A DNA stretch of 64,000 bases from Stenotrophomonas sp. BIGb0135 (GCF_024810105.1 NZ_JANUDX010000008.1:62001-126000), one strand, 5' to 3'; shown: positions 53,263 through 62,617, numbered from the stretch's first letter. A program made the numbers and translations. Notes: generated by a model not told the origin, from the letters alone.

Positions 53263-53921
53263 GGGGTGGAAAGGGAACTCGTCGCAGCCTCGGTGCCCGC
53301 GCTGGCGCGGAAACCGGCTTCGGCGAAGTGGATCAGTTCGCGGGCGGCATGGGCACGATGCGCCGCTTCGGTGACACCGGCAGGTCGCTTGATCAGGCCG
53401 AAGTCGGCCATGGCGTAGGTCAGCGAGCCGGCCAGGAAATCCAGGCGCCAGTACAGCTCCTCCTTGCTCAGCCCCGGCACGCAGGCGGCGATCGCCTTGC
53501 CGAAGTCGCGCAATACGTGGCCGTAGTGGTCGGAAAGGAACTTGCGCAGGTTGTCGTTCTTCTCGGCGTAGGCCCGGGCGATCACCCGCACGAAGGCACC
53601 GCCGGTCTGGCGGTCCTGGGCCATGGCCAGGGCCGGCTCCACGAACGCGGCCAACACCGGGCGTAGCTGGCCGGGATGCTCGCGGCGGGCGCCCTCCAGC
53701 TGGGCCAGGCGCGCGGCGGTCATCTCGTCCATGCGGCGGCGGAACACCTCGTTGACCAGGTTTTCCTTGGACCCGAAGTGATAGTTGACCGCGGCGATGT
53801 TCACGTCGGCCTGGCTGGTGACCTGGCGCAGCGACGTGCCGGCGAAGCCATGCTGGGCGAACAGCTCCTCGGCCGCGCCGAGAATGCGGTCCTTGGTGGA
53901 GAAATGAGCGGGCTTGGCCAT
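53259..53921 (-). CDS. TetR/AcrR regulator of beta-oxidation (PsrA-like)
   Basis: The 220-residue protein has an N-terminal TetR helix-turn-helix: FSTKDRILGAAEELFAQHG, then TSLRQVTSQADVNIAAVNYHFGSKENLV. The C-terminal domain is helical with FAEAG near the end, as in PsrA and FadR-type repressors that bind fatty acyl-CoA. The ATG at 53921 gives the family start MAKPAHFSTKDRIL. It heads an operon with fadN and the thiolase, and a palindrome 18 bases upstream fits autoregulation. The ligand is inferred from context. Confidence 0.88.
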   Translation of the reverse strand: MAKPAHFSTKDRILGAAEELFAQHGFAGTSLRQVTSQADVNIAAVNYHFGSKENLVNEVFRRRMDEMTAARLAQLEGARREHPGQLRPVLAAFVEPALAMAQDRQTGGAFVRVIARAYAEKNDNLRKFLSDHYGHVLRDFGKAIAACVPGLSKEELYWRLDFLAGSLTYAMADFGLIKRPAGVTEAAHRAHAARELIHFAEAGFRASAGTEAATSSLSTP

Positions 53922-53938
53922 GGGACGGGCAGGGTTCA

Positions 53939-53956
53939 ATCAAACGATTGTTTGAT
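53939..53956 (-). promoter_or_regulatory. PsrA-like operator upstream of the TetR gene
   Basis: ATCAAAC-GATT-GTTTGAT is a 7-bp inverted repeat with a four-base spacer, the CAAAC(N4)GTTTG form known for PsrA-type fatty-acid repressors. It starts 17 bases upstream of the TetR start codon, where a repressor would block the promoter. Confidence 0.7.
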
Positions 53957-54088
53957 ATTAGGCCCATGCCGGCGAGGGAGCATTGTGCGGCGCACAAAAG
54001 CGCGGCATCCGTTTATCGTCGTGCAGGGCGTTGACCGGCCACCCCGGGGGCGCCTGAACGGGCGGCATCGCCCTGCGGGGTGCCGACC

Positions 54089-54111
54089 TGCCACGCGTGG
54101 CGTGGCACTAC
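54089..54111 (-). repeat. GTAG-headed palindromic element upstream of ndk
   Basis: On the minus strand it reads GTAG, TGCCACGC and the inverse GCGTGGCA. It lies in the 311-base gap between the divergent TetR gene and ndk. The rest of that gap holds the PsrA-like operator and a terminator; no gene is seen. Confidence 0.65.
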
Positions 54112-54160
54112 CGTAGATGGGGAGGACACGTTAGAATTGCCTCACGTATATCAGGCTAAG

Positions 54161-54186
54161 CCCGCGTTTTGACGCGGGTTTTTTTC
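54161..54186 (+). terminator. Rho-independent terminator 47 bases upstream of ndk
   Basis: CCCGCG and CGCGGG enclose TTTTGA and are followed by seven T residues. No gene on the plus strand precedes it, since the upstream gene is transcribed leftwards, so it may end a small leader RNA or attenuate ndk. Confidence 0.85.
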
Positions 54187-54232
54187 ATGTTACTCTCGGG
54201 CCGATCAGTGGCCCGCCCAACGGAGAATTCCC

Positions 54233-54658
54233 ATGGCGCTGGAGCGCACCCTTTCCATCATCAAGCCGGACGCCGTCGCCAAGAACGTCATCGGTGAAAT
54301 CTACGCCCGCTTCGAAAAGGCCGGCCTGAAGGTCGTCGCCGCCAAGTACAAGCAGCTGTCGCGCCGTGAAGCCGAAGGCTTCTACGCCGTGCACCGCGAG
54401 CGTCCGTTCTTCAACGCGCTGGTCGAGTTCATGATCTCCGGCCCGGTGATGATCCAGGCGCTGGAAGGCGAGAACGCCGTGCTGGCCCACCGCGACCTGC
54501 TGGGCGCCACCAATCCGAAGGAAGCCGCTGCGGGCACCATCCGCGCCGACTTCGCTGAATCCATCGATGCCAATGCCGCCCACGGCTCGGACTCGGTCGA
54601 GAACGCCGCGATCGAAATCGCCTACTTCTTCGCCGCGACTGAAGTCGTCTCGCGCTGA
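54233..54658 (+). CDS. ndk: Nucleoside diphosphate kinase
   Basis: The 141-residue enzyme transfers phosphate from ATP to other nucleoside diphosphates. It starts [20 protein letters not shown] and has the active-site histidine in NAAHGSDS (His117), with [19 protein letters not shown] before it. CGGAG lies upstream of the ATG. It is followed ten bases later by rlmN, the start of a series kept in many gammaproteobacteria. A terminator-like hairpin lies in its leader. Confidence 0.97.
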   Translation: MALERTLSIIKPDAVAKNVIGEIYARFEKAGLKVVAAKYKQLSRREAEGFYAVHRERPFFNALVEFMISGPVMIQALEGENAVLAHRDLLGATNPKEAAAGTIRADFAESIDANAAHGSDSVENAAIEIAYFFAATEVVSR

Positions 54659-54668
54659 GAGTGAACCC

Positions 54669-55874
54669 GTGAACGAGGTCGTACAGCCAACCGCCATCCC
54701 CGTCGTGCTCGTCCCGAGCGCGCCGGTGGCCAAGCAGAACCTGCTCGACCTCGATCGCGAGGGTCTGGAGCGCTTCTTCGCCGATACCCTCGGCGAAGCG
54801 CGCTACCGTGCCCACCAGGTGATGAAGTGGATCCACCACCATTACGTCACCGATTTCGATGAGATGACCGACCTGGGCAAGGCGCTGCGCGCCAAGCTCA
54901 AGCAGCACGCCGAGGTCCGCGTCCCGAACATCGTGTTCGACAAGCCTTCCGCCGATGGCACCCACAAGTGGCTGCTGGCGATGGGCACCGATGGCAAGAA
55001 CGCCATCGAAGCGGTCTACATTCCGGACAAGAACCGCGGCACGCTGTGCGTGTCCTCGCAGGTCGGCTGCGCGCTGAACTGCACGTTCTGTTCGACCGCC
55101 ACCCAGGGCTTCAACCGCAACCTCTCCACTGCCGAGATCATCGGCCAGGTGTGGGTGGCCGCGCGTCACCTGGGCAACATCCCGCACAAGCAGCGTCGTC
55201 TCACCAACGTGGTGATGATGGGCATGGGCGAGCCGTTGATGAATTTCGACAACGTCGTGCGCGCCATGAGCGTGATGCGCGACGACCTGGGCTACGGGCT
55301 GGCCAACAAGCGCGTGACCCTGTCCACCTCCGGCCTGGTGCCGCAGATCGACCGGCTGTCCGCGGAAAGCGACGTGTCGCTGGCGGTGTCGCTGCATGCG
55401 CCCAACGATGCGCTGCGCGAGACCCTGGTCCCGCTCAACAAGAAATACCCGATCGTCGAGCTGATGGCCTCGTGCGCACGCTACCTGCGCGCCAACAAGC
55501 GCCGCGAATCGGTGACGTTCGAATACACCCTGATGAAGGGCATCAATGACCAGCCCGAACATGCCCGCCAGCTGGCGCGGCTGATGCGCCAGTTCGACAA
55601 CGCCGTGCAGGCGTCGCACTCGGGCAAGGTCAACCTGATTCCGTTCAATCCGTTTCCGGGGACGCGCTACGAGCGTTCCGGTGATGCCGAGATCCGTGCG
55701 TTCCAGAAGATCCTGCTGGATTCGCAGGTGCTCACCATGGTGCGACGCACCCGCGGCGACGACATCGATGCCGCCTGTGGCCAGCTCAAGGGCCAGGTGA
55801 TGGACCGCACGCGTCGCCAGGCCGAGTTCAATAAAACACTGCAGGAAGGGAAAGGCCGGGATGCCGCTGCCTGA
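54669..55874 (+). CDS. rlmN: Dual-specificity 23S rRNA/tRNA adenine-C2 methyltransferase RlmN
   Basis: The 401-residue radical-SAM enzyme methylates A2503 of 23S rRNA and A37 of some tRNAs. The iron-sulfur cluster cysteines form CALNCTFC (Cys134, Cys138, Cys141), and LCVSSQVG holds Cys127, the residue matching E. coli Cys118. The methyl-carrying cysteine should be that in [10 protein letters not shown] near the C-terminus. The start is a GTG at 54669 behind GAGAG. It overlaps pilW by 14 bases. Confidence 0.95.
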   Translation: MNEVVQPTAIPVVLVPSAPVAKQNLLDLDREGLERFFADTLGEARYRAHQVMKWIHHHYVTDFDEMTDLGKALRAKLKQHAEVRVPNIVFDKPSADGTHKWLLAMGTDGKNAIEAVYIPDKNRGTLCVSSQVGCALNCTFCSTATQGFNRNLSTAEIIGQVWVAARHLGNIPHKQRRLTNVVMMGMGEPLMNFDNVVRAMSVMRDDLGYGLANKRVTLSTSGLVPQIDRLSAESDVSLAVSLHAPNDALRETLVPLNKKYPIVELMASCARYLRANKRRESVTFEYTLMKGINDQPEHARQLARLMRQFDNAVQASHSGKVNLIPFNPFPGTRYERSGDAEIRAFQKILLDSQVLTMVRRTRGDDIDAACGQLKGQVMDRTRRQAEFNKTLQEGKGRDAAA

Positions 55875-56658
55875 TATCCGATTGCCAGCCGTTGTCTTCA
55901 TCGCGCTGGCATTGGTCGGCTGCGGCAGCAAAGGCGTCAAACCCCCGTCCGGACCCTTGGCCATCGCGCCGGTGTACGAGGTCCGTGACACCCCGTCGAC
56001 CCGTCAGCGGGTCGGCTACCAGGACCAGATGACCCTGGCGGCCGAAGCGTTCCGCGCCGGCCAGACCGAGGCGGCCGAGAAGAAGGCCAAGGCGGCACTG
56101 AAGATCGACGGTACCCGTCCGGACGCCTACCTGCTGCTGGCCAATGTCGCCACCCAGCGTGGCGCCGACGCCGAGGCGGGCACGCTGTATCGCAAGGCCG
56201 CCGAGTTGGCGCCCGCCCACGGCGATGCCCTCAACAACTACGGCGCCTGGCTCTGCACGCATGGCCATCCGGCCGAGTCGCTGGTCTGGTTCGACCGCGC
56301 CATCGCCGCGCCGGGCTATGCGACGCCGGCCTCGGCCCTGGCCAATGCCGGCGGCTGCGCCCTCGATGCCGGCCAGGCCGAACGGGCCGCGCGCGACCTG
56401 CGCAACGCCATCCAGCTGGACCCGACCAACGCCTACGCGCTGGAATCGATGGCCCGCAGCGAGTATGCCCAGGGCCGTTATTTCGAGGCGCGCGCCTTTT
56501 CGCAACGTCGTCTTGCGGCTGCACCGGCCACACGTTCCGTGTTACAACTTGCCTCTCAAATCGAGGCGCAGCTTGGCGACACTGTGGCATCCGGTCGTTA
56601 TCTGCAGCGAATTCGCGACGAATTTCCGCAGGATGCGGCTCCTAATCCCCGGGGTTGA
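55861..56658 (+). CDS. pilW: Type IV pilus biogenesis lipoprotein PilW/PilF
   Basis: The 265-residue protein has a lipoprotein signal (ALALVGC) and about six TPR repeats, for example [21 protein letters not shown] and [22 protein letters not shown]. PilF/PilW is an outer-membrane pilotin needed for PilQ secretin assembly. Its place between rlmN and the rodZ-like gene is the usual one in Pseudomonas. The start overlaps rlmN by 14 bases, and the next gene starts seven bases after its stop. Confidence 0.9.
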   Translation: MPLPDIRLPAVVFIALALVGCGSKGVKPPSGPLAIAPVYEVRDTPSTRQRVGYQDQMTLAAEAFRAGQTEAAEKKAKAALKIDGTRPDAYLLLANVATQRGADAEAGTLYRKAAELAPAHGDALNNYGAWLCTHGHPAESLVWFDRAIAAPGYATPASALANAGGCALDAGQAERAARDLRNAIQLDPTNAYALESMARSEYAQGRYFEARAFSQRRLAAAPATRSVLQLASQIEAQLGDTVASGRYLQRIRDEFPQDAAPNPRG

Positions 56659-56664
56659 AGCATT

Positions 56665-57540
56665 GTGATTGATGACCAGACTGTGAACGCTCTTGATGCT
56701 GCCGCCGGCTGTGGCGCACGCCTCCGCCAGGCGCGGGAAGCGGCAGGGCTGACGCTCGAGGAAGTGGGGCAGCAGCTGCGCATGCCCATGCAGGTGGTGA
56801 AGTCGCTTGAGGATGAACAATGGGAGCGCCTGGGCGCGCCGGTGTTCGTCCGCGGCCAGCTGCGCAGCTACGCGCGCCTGTTGAAGGTGGACCTGGGCGA
56901 TGCGCTGGAGCAGGCCCGGATCGGGGCGGTGGTGCCGCCGCAACTGGTCAGCCACACGCATACCCCGCGCACCCGCCGCATTGCCGAGAGCCTGGGCCGC
57001 AAGGCGCTGTACGTGGGCATCACGGCGGCGCTGGTGGTGCCAACCTACTTCACGACCCGGGGCTTCTTCGACGCGGGCAGCCCCGCCCCGAGCACCGCCT
57101 CGCTGGATGTGATCCCGGCGGCCGTGCCGGTGGCCGGTGGTCCGGCCCCGGCCGACACCCCGCCCGCGCCGGCCGCTGCCCCCGCCGGTGCCGTTCCCGC
57201 CACGCCCAACGCGCCCTACGTGGCCTCGCTGACGGCGGTTCCGCGCCCCGCGGCCGCCGCCGCCCCGGCCCCGGCCGGTGCCTTGAACCTGCAGTTCACT
57301 GGCGACAGCTGGGTGGACATCACCGCTCCCGATGGCAGCAGCGTCGAGAAGGCCCTGATCAAATCCGGCGAGACGCGCAGCTTCAGCCCCGGCCAGGTCG
57401 GGCGCATGGTGCTGGGCAATGCCTCTGCGGTCGAGGTTCAGCAGGCCGGCACTATCGTCGACCTTTCGCCGTACCAGCGAGCCAACGTGGCACGCTTTAC
57501 GGTATCCTCTGACGGCTCCGTGGCCCCAGTTTCGCACTGA
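56665..57540 (+). CDS. rodZ: RodZ-like helix-turn-helix membrane protein
   Basis: The 291-residue protein starts with a cytoplasmic helix-turn-helix (ARLRQAREAAGLTLEEVGQQL), has one membrane segment (ALYVGITAALVVPTYFTT), then a proline/alanine-rich spacer and a C-terminal DUF4115 beta domain with LQFTGDSWVDITAPDGSS. RodZ links MreB to the cell-wall synthesis machinery and keeps rod shape. It starts with GTG at 56665. The spacer of about 60 residues is low-complexity. It is shorter than E. coli RodZ but of the Pseudomonas type. Confidence 0.88.
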   Translation: MIDDQTVNALDAAAGCGARLRQAREAAGLTLEEVGQQLRMPMQVVKSLEDEQWERLGAPVFVRGQLRSYARLLKVDLGDALEQARIGAVVPPQLVSHTHTPRTRRIAESLGRKALYVGITAALVVPTYFTTRGFFDAGSPAPSTASLDVIPAAVPVAGGPAPADTPPAPAAAPAGAVPATPNAPYVASLTAVPRPAAAAAPAPAGALNLQFTGDSWVDITAPDGSSVEKALIKSGETRSFSPGQVGRMVLGNASAVEVQQAGTIVDLSPYQRANVARFTVSSDGSVAPVSH

Positions 57541-57598
57541 GTCGCGTTTCCCAATCCAATTCAACTAGCTCCCCTTCACGGGCGGGGCGAGAGTACGC

Positions 57599-58237
57599 AT
57601 GGCGATCGACGATCTGCTCGACGAGCACGAACAAAGTGAACGCGTCCGCAGCTGGCTGCGGAAGAATGGTGTCAGCATCATCGCGGGTGTCGCGATCGCA
57701 ATCGGCGGCATCGCCGGTTGGCAGTGGTGGCAGAAAGAGCACAGCAATTCATTGGCCGGCGCCAACGTCCAGTACCAGGCGGTGCTCAAGCACCTCCAGG
57801 ACAAGGACCTGGAGCAGGCAGCCAAGGGCGTGAAGGCGCTCGATGAAGGCAAGGCCAACATCTACGCCGACCTGGCGGCGCTGCAGCTGGCCAAGGCCCA
57901 GGTGGAGGCCGGCAAGAACGACCTCGCGCTGGCGACCCTGCGCGGTATCAAGGCCGACCCGGAATTCCAGCCGGTCATCGAGCAGCGCATTGCGCGCCTG
58001 CTGCTGGCCACCGGCAAGTACGACGAGGCCAGCAAGGCACTCGGCGGCGCCAGCGACAGCGCCAGCCTGGAAATCCAGGGCGACGTGTTGATGGCGCAGG
58101 GCAAGCGTGATGACGCCCGGCAACAGTATGAGAAGGCGCTCAAGACGCTGGACGTGGCAGCGCCGCAGCGGCGACTGCTTGAAACCAAAGTGATGGATGC
58201 CGGTGGCACCGTCACCGATGCTGCGGAGTCGGTGTAA
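57599..58237 (+). CDS. yfgM: YfgM-family membrane-anchored TPR protein
   Basis: The 212-residue protein has a short cytoplasmic start (MAIDDLLDEHEQSERVRSWL), one membrane helix (GVSIIAGVAIAIGGIAGWQWW) and a periplasmic TPR-like domain. YfgM associates with PpiD and the Sec translocon and helps periplasmic chaperone work. The usual upstream genes ispG and hisS are not here. Its TAA overlaps the bamB ATG by one base, so it is coupled to bamB. Confidence 0.9.
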   Translation: MAIDDLLDEHEQSERVRSWLRKNGVSIIAGVAIAIGGIAGWQWWQKEHSNSLAGANVQYQAVLKHLQDKDLEQAAKGVKALDEGKANIYADLAALQLAKAQVEAGKNDLALATLRGIKADPEFQPVIEQRIARLLLATGKYDEASKALGGASDSASLEIQGDVLMAQGKRDDARQQYEKALKTLDVAAPQRRLLETKVMDAGGTVTDAAESV

Positions 58238-59445
58238 TGAAGCAGATGGTCATGATCAAGCGCGTTGCCACCCTGGTCCTGCTGGGCGTTGCATTGTCCG
58301 GCTGCACCACCGTCAAGGGCTGGTTCGCCGGCAAGGACGCGGCCGCCAAGAAGGCGCTGGAGCCGGCGGAGTTGGTGAAGTTCGAGCCGACCGTCAAGGT
58401 CGACAAGCTCTGGAGCGTCAACGTCGGCAAGGGCGAAAAGCGCATCGGCGTCCGCCAGGGCCCGACCGTGGCCGATGGCCGCGTGTACGCGGCGGCCATC
58501 TACGGTGGCGTGCATGCCATCGACCTGCAGACCGGCAAGAAGGTCTGGACCTGGGAGCCGGCCAAGGAAAAGAAGAAGCCCAAGCTGCGCCTGTCCGGTG
58601 GTCCCGGCGTGGGTGACGGCCTGGTGGCCATCGGCACGCTGGACGGCCAGGTGATCGCCCTCGATGCCAACGATGGCACCGAGAAGTGGCGGGCCAAGGT
58701 GACCGGTGAAGTGATTTCCGCGCCGGCCATCGCCCAGGGCATGGTGTTCGTGCGCAGCAACGACGGCCGCGTGACTGCCCTGGACGCCGGCAACGGCACC
58801 CAGCGCTGGTTCAATCCGCGTGAGCTGCCGGCCCTGACCGTGCGTGGCAATGCCGCCGTGGTCGCAGGCCCGGGTGTCCTGTTCATCGGCAACGATGACG
58901 GCAGCGTTTCGGCGCTGGGCATGCAGGACGGCCGCACCGTGTGGGACCAGATGGTCGCCAACGGCGAAGGCCGCACCGAGCTGGAGCGCATGTCCGACGT
59001 GGACGGCGCCCCGGTGCTGGAAGGCAACACCCTGTTCGTGAGCAGCTTCAAGAGCCAGACCATGGCCATTGAAGGCCCGACCGGTCGTCCGCTGTGGGCC
59101 CGCGATCATGGCGGCGCCGGCGGCCTGGCGCTGACCTCGGGCAACGTCTTCGTCACCGACAACAAGGGTGGCGTGTTCGGCCTGGACAAGAGCAGTGGCA
59201 CCGCGATGTGGTCGCAGACCGGCCTGGCGCGGCGCTCGCTGACCGGCCCGGCGGTGCAGGGCGATTACGTGGTGGTCGGCGACTACAAGGGTTACCTGCA
59301 CTGGTTGCGGACCGACAATGGTGAGTTCGCGGCGCGCGCCAAGAGTGGCGGCGACGCCCTCCTGGCACAGCCGGTAGCTGCCGATGGGATTCTGCTGGTG
59401 CAGAACGTTGATGGAAAGCTGACCGCATTCCGGTTGGCACAATAA
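58237..59445 (+). CDS. bamB: Outer-membrane assembly lipoprotein BamB
   Basis: The 402-residue lipoprotein has a signal ending VALSGC and then an eight-bladed beta-propeller with PQQ-like repeats such as GGVHAIDLQTGKKVWTW and GQVIALDANDGTEKWRAKV. BamB is part of the Bam complex that inserts outer-membrane proteins. The repeat resembles those in QuiA, but there is no PQQ site or membrane domain. It is followed by der after 12 bases, the usual order. Confidence 0.95.
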   Translation: MKQMVMIKRVATLVLLGVALSGCTTVKGWFAGKDAAAKKALEPAELVKFEPTVKVDKLWSVNVGKGEKRIGVRQGPTVADGRVYAAAIYGGVHAIDLQTGKKVWTWEPAKEKKKPKLRLSGGPGVGDGLVAIGTLDGQVIALDANDGTEKWRAKVTGEVISAPAIAQGMVFVRSNDGRVTALDAGNGTQRWFNPRELPALTVRGNAAVVAGPGVLFIGNDDGSVSALGMQDGRTVWDQMVANGEGRTELERMSDVDGAPVLEGNTLFVSSFKSQTMAIEGPTGRPLWARDHGGAGGLALTSGNVFVTDNKGGVFGLDKSSGTAMWSQTGLARRSLTGPAVQGDYVVVGDYKGYLHWLRTDNGEFAARAKSGGDALLAQPVAADGILLVQNVDGKLTAFRLAQ

Positions 59446-59457
59446 GGAGTTACCGCG

Positions 59458-60849
59458 ATGCTGCCCTTGGTCGCCCTGGTTGGACGGCCGAATGTCGGCA
59501 AGTCCACGCTGTTCAATGCGTTTACCCGTACGCGCGACGCGCTGGTCCATGACCAGCCCGGCGTGACCCGGGACCGTAATTACGGTGTTTGTCGTCTTAA
59601 CGAAGACCACCCGTTCCTGGTGGTCGATACCGGCGGTATCGCCGGTGAAGAAGAAGGTCTGGCCGGCGCTACCGCCCGCCAGGCCCGCGCCGCCGCCGCC
59701 GAGGCGGACCTGATCCTGTTCGTGGTCGATGCCCGTGAGGGCCCGATGGACGACGAGATCCTGTCGTGGCTGCGCAAGCTGGCACGTCCGACCCTGCTGT
59801 TGATCAACAAGATCGACGGCATGAACGAAGACACCGTGCGTTCGGAGTTTGCCCGGTACGGCTTTGGCGAAATGCTGACCGTCTCGGCCGCGCATCGCCA
59901 GGGCCTGGACGACCTGCTGGACGAGGTCGTGGAGCGGCTGCCGGAAGAAGGCACCACCGAGACCCTCGACACCGATCCGAACCGCATCCGCATCGCCTTC
60001 GTCGGCCGCCCCAACGTGGGCAAGTCGACGCTGGTCAATCGCCTGCTGGGCGAAGAGCGCATGATCGCCTCCGAAGTGCCCGGTACCACCCGCGACTCGA
60101 TCGCGGTGGACATGGAGCGTGACGGGCGCGAGTACCGGCTGATCGACACCGCCGGCCTGCGTCGCAAGGCGCGGGTGGAGGAGGTGGTCGAGAAGTTCAG
60201 CGTGATCAAGACGCTGCAGGCCATCGAGCAGTGCCAGGTGGCGGTGCTGATGCTGGACGCCGCCGAAGGCGTGACCGACCAGGACGCCAGCGTGCTGGGT
60301 GCGGTGCTCGATGCCGGCCGTGCCCTGGTGGTGGCGATCAACAAGTGGGATGGCCTCACCGATTACCAGCGCGAGCAGGCCGAAGCGCTGGTGTCGCGCA
60401 AGCTCGGGTTCGTGCCGTGGGCGGAAGTGGTGCGGATCTCGGCCAAGCACGGTTCGGGCCTGCGCGAGCTGTTCCGCTGCATCCACGCCGCGCACGCCTC
60501 GGCCACGCACGAGTTCAGCACCAGCGAAGTCAACAAGGCGCTGGAAGTGGCGTACGAGACCAACCCGCCGCCGGCGATCCGGGGTCACGTGTCCAAGCTG
60601 CGTTACGTGCACCCGGGCGGCTCCAATCCGCCCACCTTCATCGTGCACGGTACGCGCCTGAAGGACCTGCCGGAGTCGTACAAGCGCTACCTGGAGAATT
60701 TCTTCCGCAAGCGGTTCAAACTCGTTGGCACCCCGGTACAGTTCATCTTCCGCGAGGGTGTGAACCCGTACGAAGGCAAGAAGAACGTCCTGACCGAACG
60801 CCAGATCAAGCGCAAGCGGCGCCTGATCAAGCACGTCAAGGGCAAGTAA
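59458..60849 (+). CDS. der: Ribosome-biogenesis GTPase Der
   Basis: The 463-residue protein has two tandem GTPase domains, each with a [10 protein letters not shown]-loop (at about residue 9 and residue 182), DTGG or DTAG switch regions and NKID/NKWD base-recognition motifs, plus a C-terminal KH-like domain. Der (EngA) is essential for 50S assembly. The stop is followed by a strong hairpin terminator. Length and order are normal. Confidence 0.97.
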   Translation: MLPLVALVGRPNVGKSTLFNAFTRTRDALVHDQPGVTRDRNYGVCRLNEDHPFLVVDTGGIAGEEEGLAGATARQARAAAAEADLILFVVDAREGPMDDEILSWLRKLARPTLLLINKIDGMNEDTVRSEFARYGFGEMLTVSAAHRQGLDDLLDEVVERLPEEGTTETLDTDPNRIRIAFVGRPNVGKSTLVNRLLGEERMIASEVPGTTRDSIAVDMERDGREYRLIDTAGLRRKARVEEVVEKFSVIKTLQAIEQCQVAVLMLDAAEGVTDQDASVLGAVLDAGRALVVAINKWDGLTDYQREQAEALVSRKLGFVPWAEVVRISAKHGSGLRELFRCIHAAHASATHEFSTSEVNKALEVAYETNPPPAIRGHVSKLRYVHPGGSNPPTFIVHGTRLKDLPESYKRYLENFFRKRFKLVGTPVQFIFREGVNPYEGKKNVLTERQIKRKRRLIKHVKGK

Positions 60850-60852
60850 TCC

Positions 60853-60880
60853 AGAAGAGCCGGCGAAAGCCGGCTCTTCT
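60853..60880 (+). terminator. Terminator after der
   Basis: AGAAGAGCCGGC and GCCGGCTCTTCT form a perfect 12-bp stem on a GAAA loop, four bases after the der stop. The following T-run is short. Confidence 0.8.
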
Positions 60881-60889
60881 GCATTACCG

Positions 60890-61460
60890 GTAGTGCCGAG
60901 CCATGCTCGGCAGGCCCCCGCAAGGGGGCAATGGCCGATGCCAACGGCAGCCGAGCATGGCTCGGCTCTACCCACGCCCTGCCTGCGCGATCATCCAAGA
61001 TGAGCAGCGCCCAATCATCCAGCCGGTAGTGCCGAGCCATGCTCGGCAAGGCAGCGCGCAACAATCCACCCGGTAGTGCCGAGCCATGCTCGGCAGGGCA
61101 GCGCTCAATCATCCCCCCGGTAGTGCCGAGCCATGCTCGGCAGGCCCCCGCAAGGGGGCAATGATCGATGCCAACGGCAGCCGAGCATGGCTCGGCTCTA
61201 CCCGCGCCCTGCCTGCGCGATAATCCCGGGATGAGCAGCGCCCAATCATCCACCCGGTAGTGCCGAGCCATGCTCGGCAAGGCAGCGCTCAGTCATCCAG
61301 CCGGTAGTGCCGAGCCATGCTCGGCAGGACAGCACGCAGCAATCCACCCTGTAGTGCCGAGCCATGCTCGGCAGGCCCCGCAAGGGGGCAATGATCGATG
61401 CCAACGGCAGCCGAGCATGGCTCGGCTCTACCCACGCCCTGCCTGCGCGATAATCCCGGG
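60890..61460. repeat. GTAGTGCC-type repeat array with a 230-bp higher-order unit
   Basis: Seven forward elements (GTAGTGCCGAGCCATGCTCG) start at 60890, 61026, 61073, 61120, 61257, 61304 and 61351. Three inverted ones lie at 60947-60970, 61177-61201 and 61407-61431. The pattern repeats with a period of 230-231 bp. Each unit also contains a copy of the sequence GCCTGCGCGATAATCCCGGG (one diverged) and a short ATGAG start that resembles the 5' end of the following gene. I see no separate gene in these 571 bases. Confidence 0.9.
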
Positions 61461-62600
61461 ATGAGTACCGTCCCCGAAATCACCCCCGAGCAGGCCCGCG
61501 CGCGCATCGTCCATGGCGCCCTGCTGATCGACGTCCGCGAGGCGCACGAGCGCGCCACCGGCATGGCCGAGGGGGCGCTCGGCATCGCCAAGGGCGATCT
61601 CCAGGCCGAGCCTTCTACCCATCTGCCCGCCACCGACCGCGAGGTCGTGCTGATCTGCCAGAGCGGCAAGCGCTCGATGGAAGCTGCGCGGATGCTGCAC
61701 GACCTGGGCTACACCCACCTGGCCTCCGTGCAGGGCGGCACCACCGCCTGGCGTGCCGACGGCCTGCCGCTGGTGCAGCCGCTGCAGGGCGACGCCGAGC
61801 GCGACTTCAACGAACGCTATTCCCGCCACCTGCTGCTGCCGCAGGTGGGCGTGCCCGGACAGCAACGCCTGCTGGGTTCGCGGGTGCTGGTGGTCGGCGC
61901 CGGAGGCCTGGGCGCACCGGCCAGCTTCTACCTGGCCGCGGCCGGGGTAGGGCACCTGCGCATTGCCGATGACGACGTGGTGGAGCGCAGCAACCTGCAG
62001 CGCCAGATCATCCACACCGACGCCAGCGTCGGCACGCCGAAGGTACTGTCCGCGCGTGAGCGCCTGATGGCGCTCAATCCGCACCTGCAGGTGGAGGCGC
62101 TGCAGGTGCGGGTCACCTCCGGCAACGTGGACGCGCTGCTGGACGGCGTGGACGTGGTGCTGGATGGCTCGGACAATTTCCCGCTGCGCTACCTGCTCAA
62201 CGATGCCTGCATCCGGCACGCCATCCCGCTGGTGTATGGCGCGGTGGAGCGCTTCACCGGCCAGGTGAGCGTGTTCGATGCCGGCCGCCAGCGCGGGCAC
62301 GTGCCGTGCTATCGCTGCCTGTTCCCCGAGCCGCCGCCGCCGCAGTTCGCCCCCAACTGCGCCGAGGCCGGCGTGCTCGGCGTGCTGCCGGGGATGGTGG
62401 GGCTGCTGCAGGCCACCGAGGTGCTCAAGCTGCTGCTGGGCGTGGGCGAACCGCTGACCGGCCGGTTGCTGAGCTTCGATGCACTGGGCATGCGTTTTCG
62501 TGAGACCCGCCTGCGCCCCGATCCGGCTTGTCCGCTGTGCGCGCCGGGCACGGCCTTTCCCGGGTATATCGACTACGCCGCGTTCTGCAACGCCCGCTGA
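61461..62600 (+). CDS. moeB: Rhodanese-MoeB/ThiF sulfur-carrier adenylyltransferase fusion
   Basis: The 379-residue protein has an N-terminal rhodanese domain (about residues 5-105, active cysteine in LICQSGKRS, Cys66) and a C-terminal MoeB/ThiF adenylyltransferase domain with VLVVGAGGLGAPAS, RSNLQRQIIHT and zinc-binding CXXC pairs (CYRC and CPLC). MoeB activates the C-terminus of the MoaD or ThiS sulfur carrier. In most MoeZ/MOCS3 fusions the rhodanese domain is C-terminal, so the order here is reversed. GATAAT lies only six bases before the ATG; if it is a -10 box the mRNA would be nearly leaderless. The symbol is by family. Confidence 0.88.
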   Translation: MSTVPEITPEQARARIVHGALLIDVREAHERATGMAEGALGIAKGDLQAEPSTHLPATDREVVLICQSGKRSMEAARMLHDLGYTHLASVQGGTTAWRADGLPLVQPLQGDAERDFNERYSRHLLLPQVGVPGQQRLLGSRVLVVGAGGLGAPASFYLAAAGVGHLRIADDDVVERSNLQRQIIHTDASVGTPKVLSARERLMALNPHLQVEALQVRVTSGNVDALLDGVDVVLDGSDNFPLRYLLNDACIRHAIPLVYGAVERFTGQVSVFDAGRQRGHVPCYRCLFPEPPPPQFAPNCAEAGVLGVLPGMVGLLQATEVLKLLLGVGEPLTGRLLSFDALGMRFRETRLRPDPACPLCAPGTAFPGYIDYAAFCNAR

Positions 62601-62617
62601 TGCGGGTCGTGGCCAAG

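Noticed and set aside
54113..54186. Possible tRNA upstream of ndk
   Set aside because: The region has one terminator hairpin only, without acceptor, anticodon or T arms and without a T-loop consensus.
60890..61460. Repeat array as a set of small genes with ATGAG starts
   Set aside because: The short frames that open at these starts soon run into repeats and have no product-like sequence; they are copies of the moeB start region.
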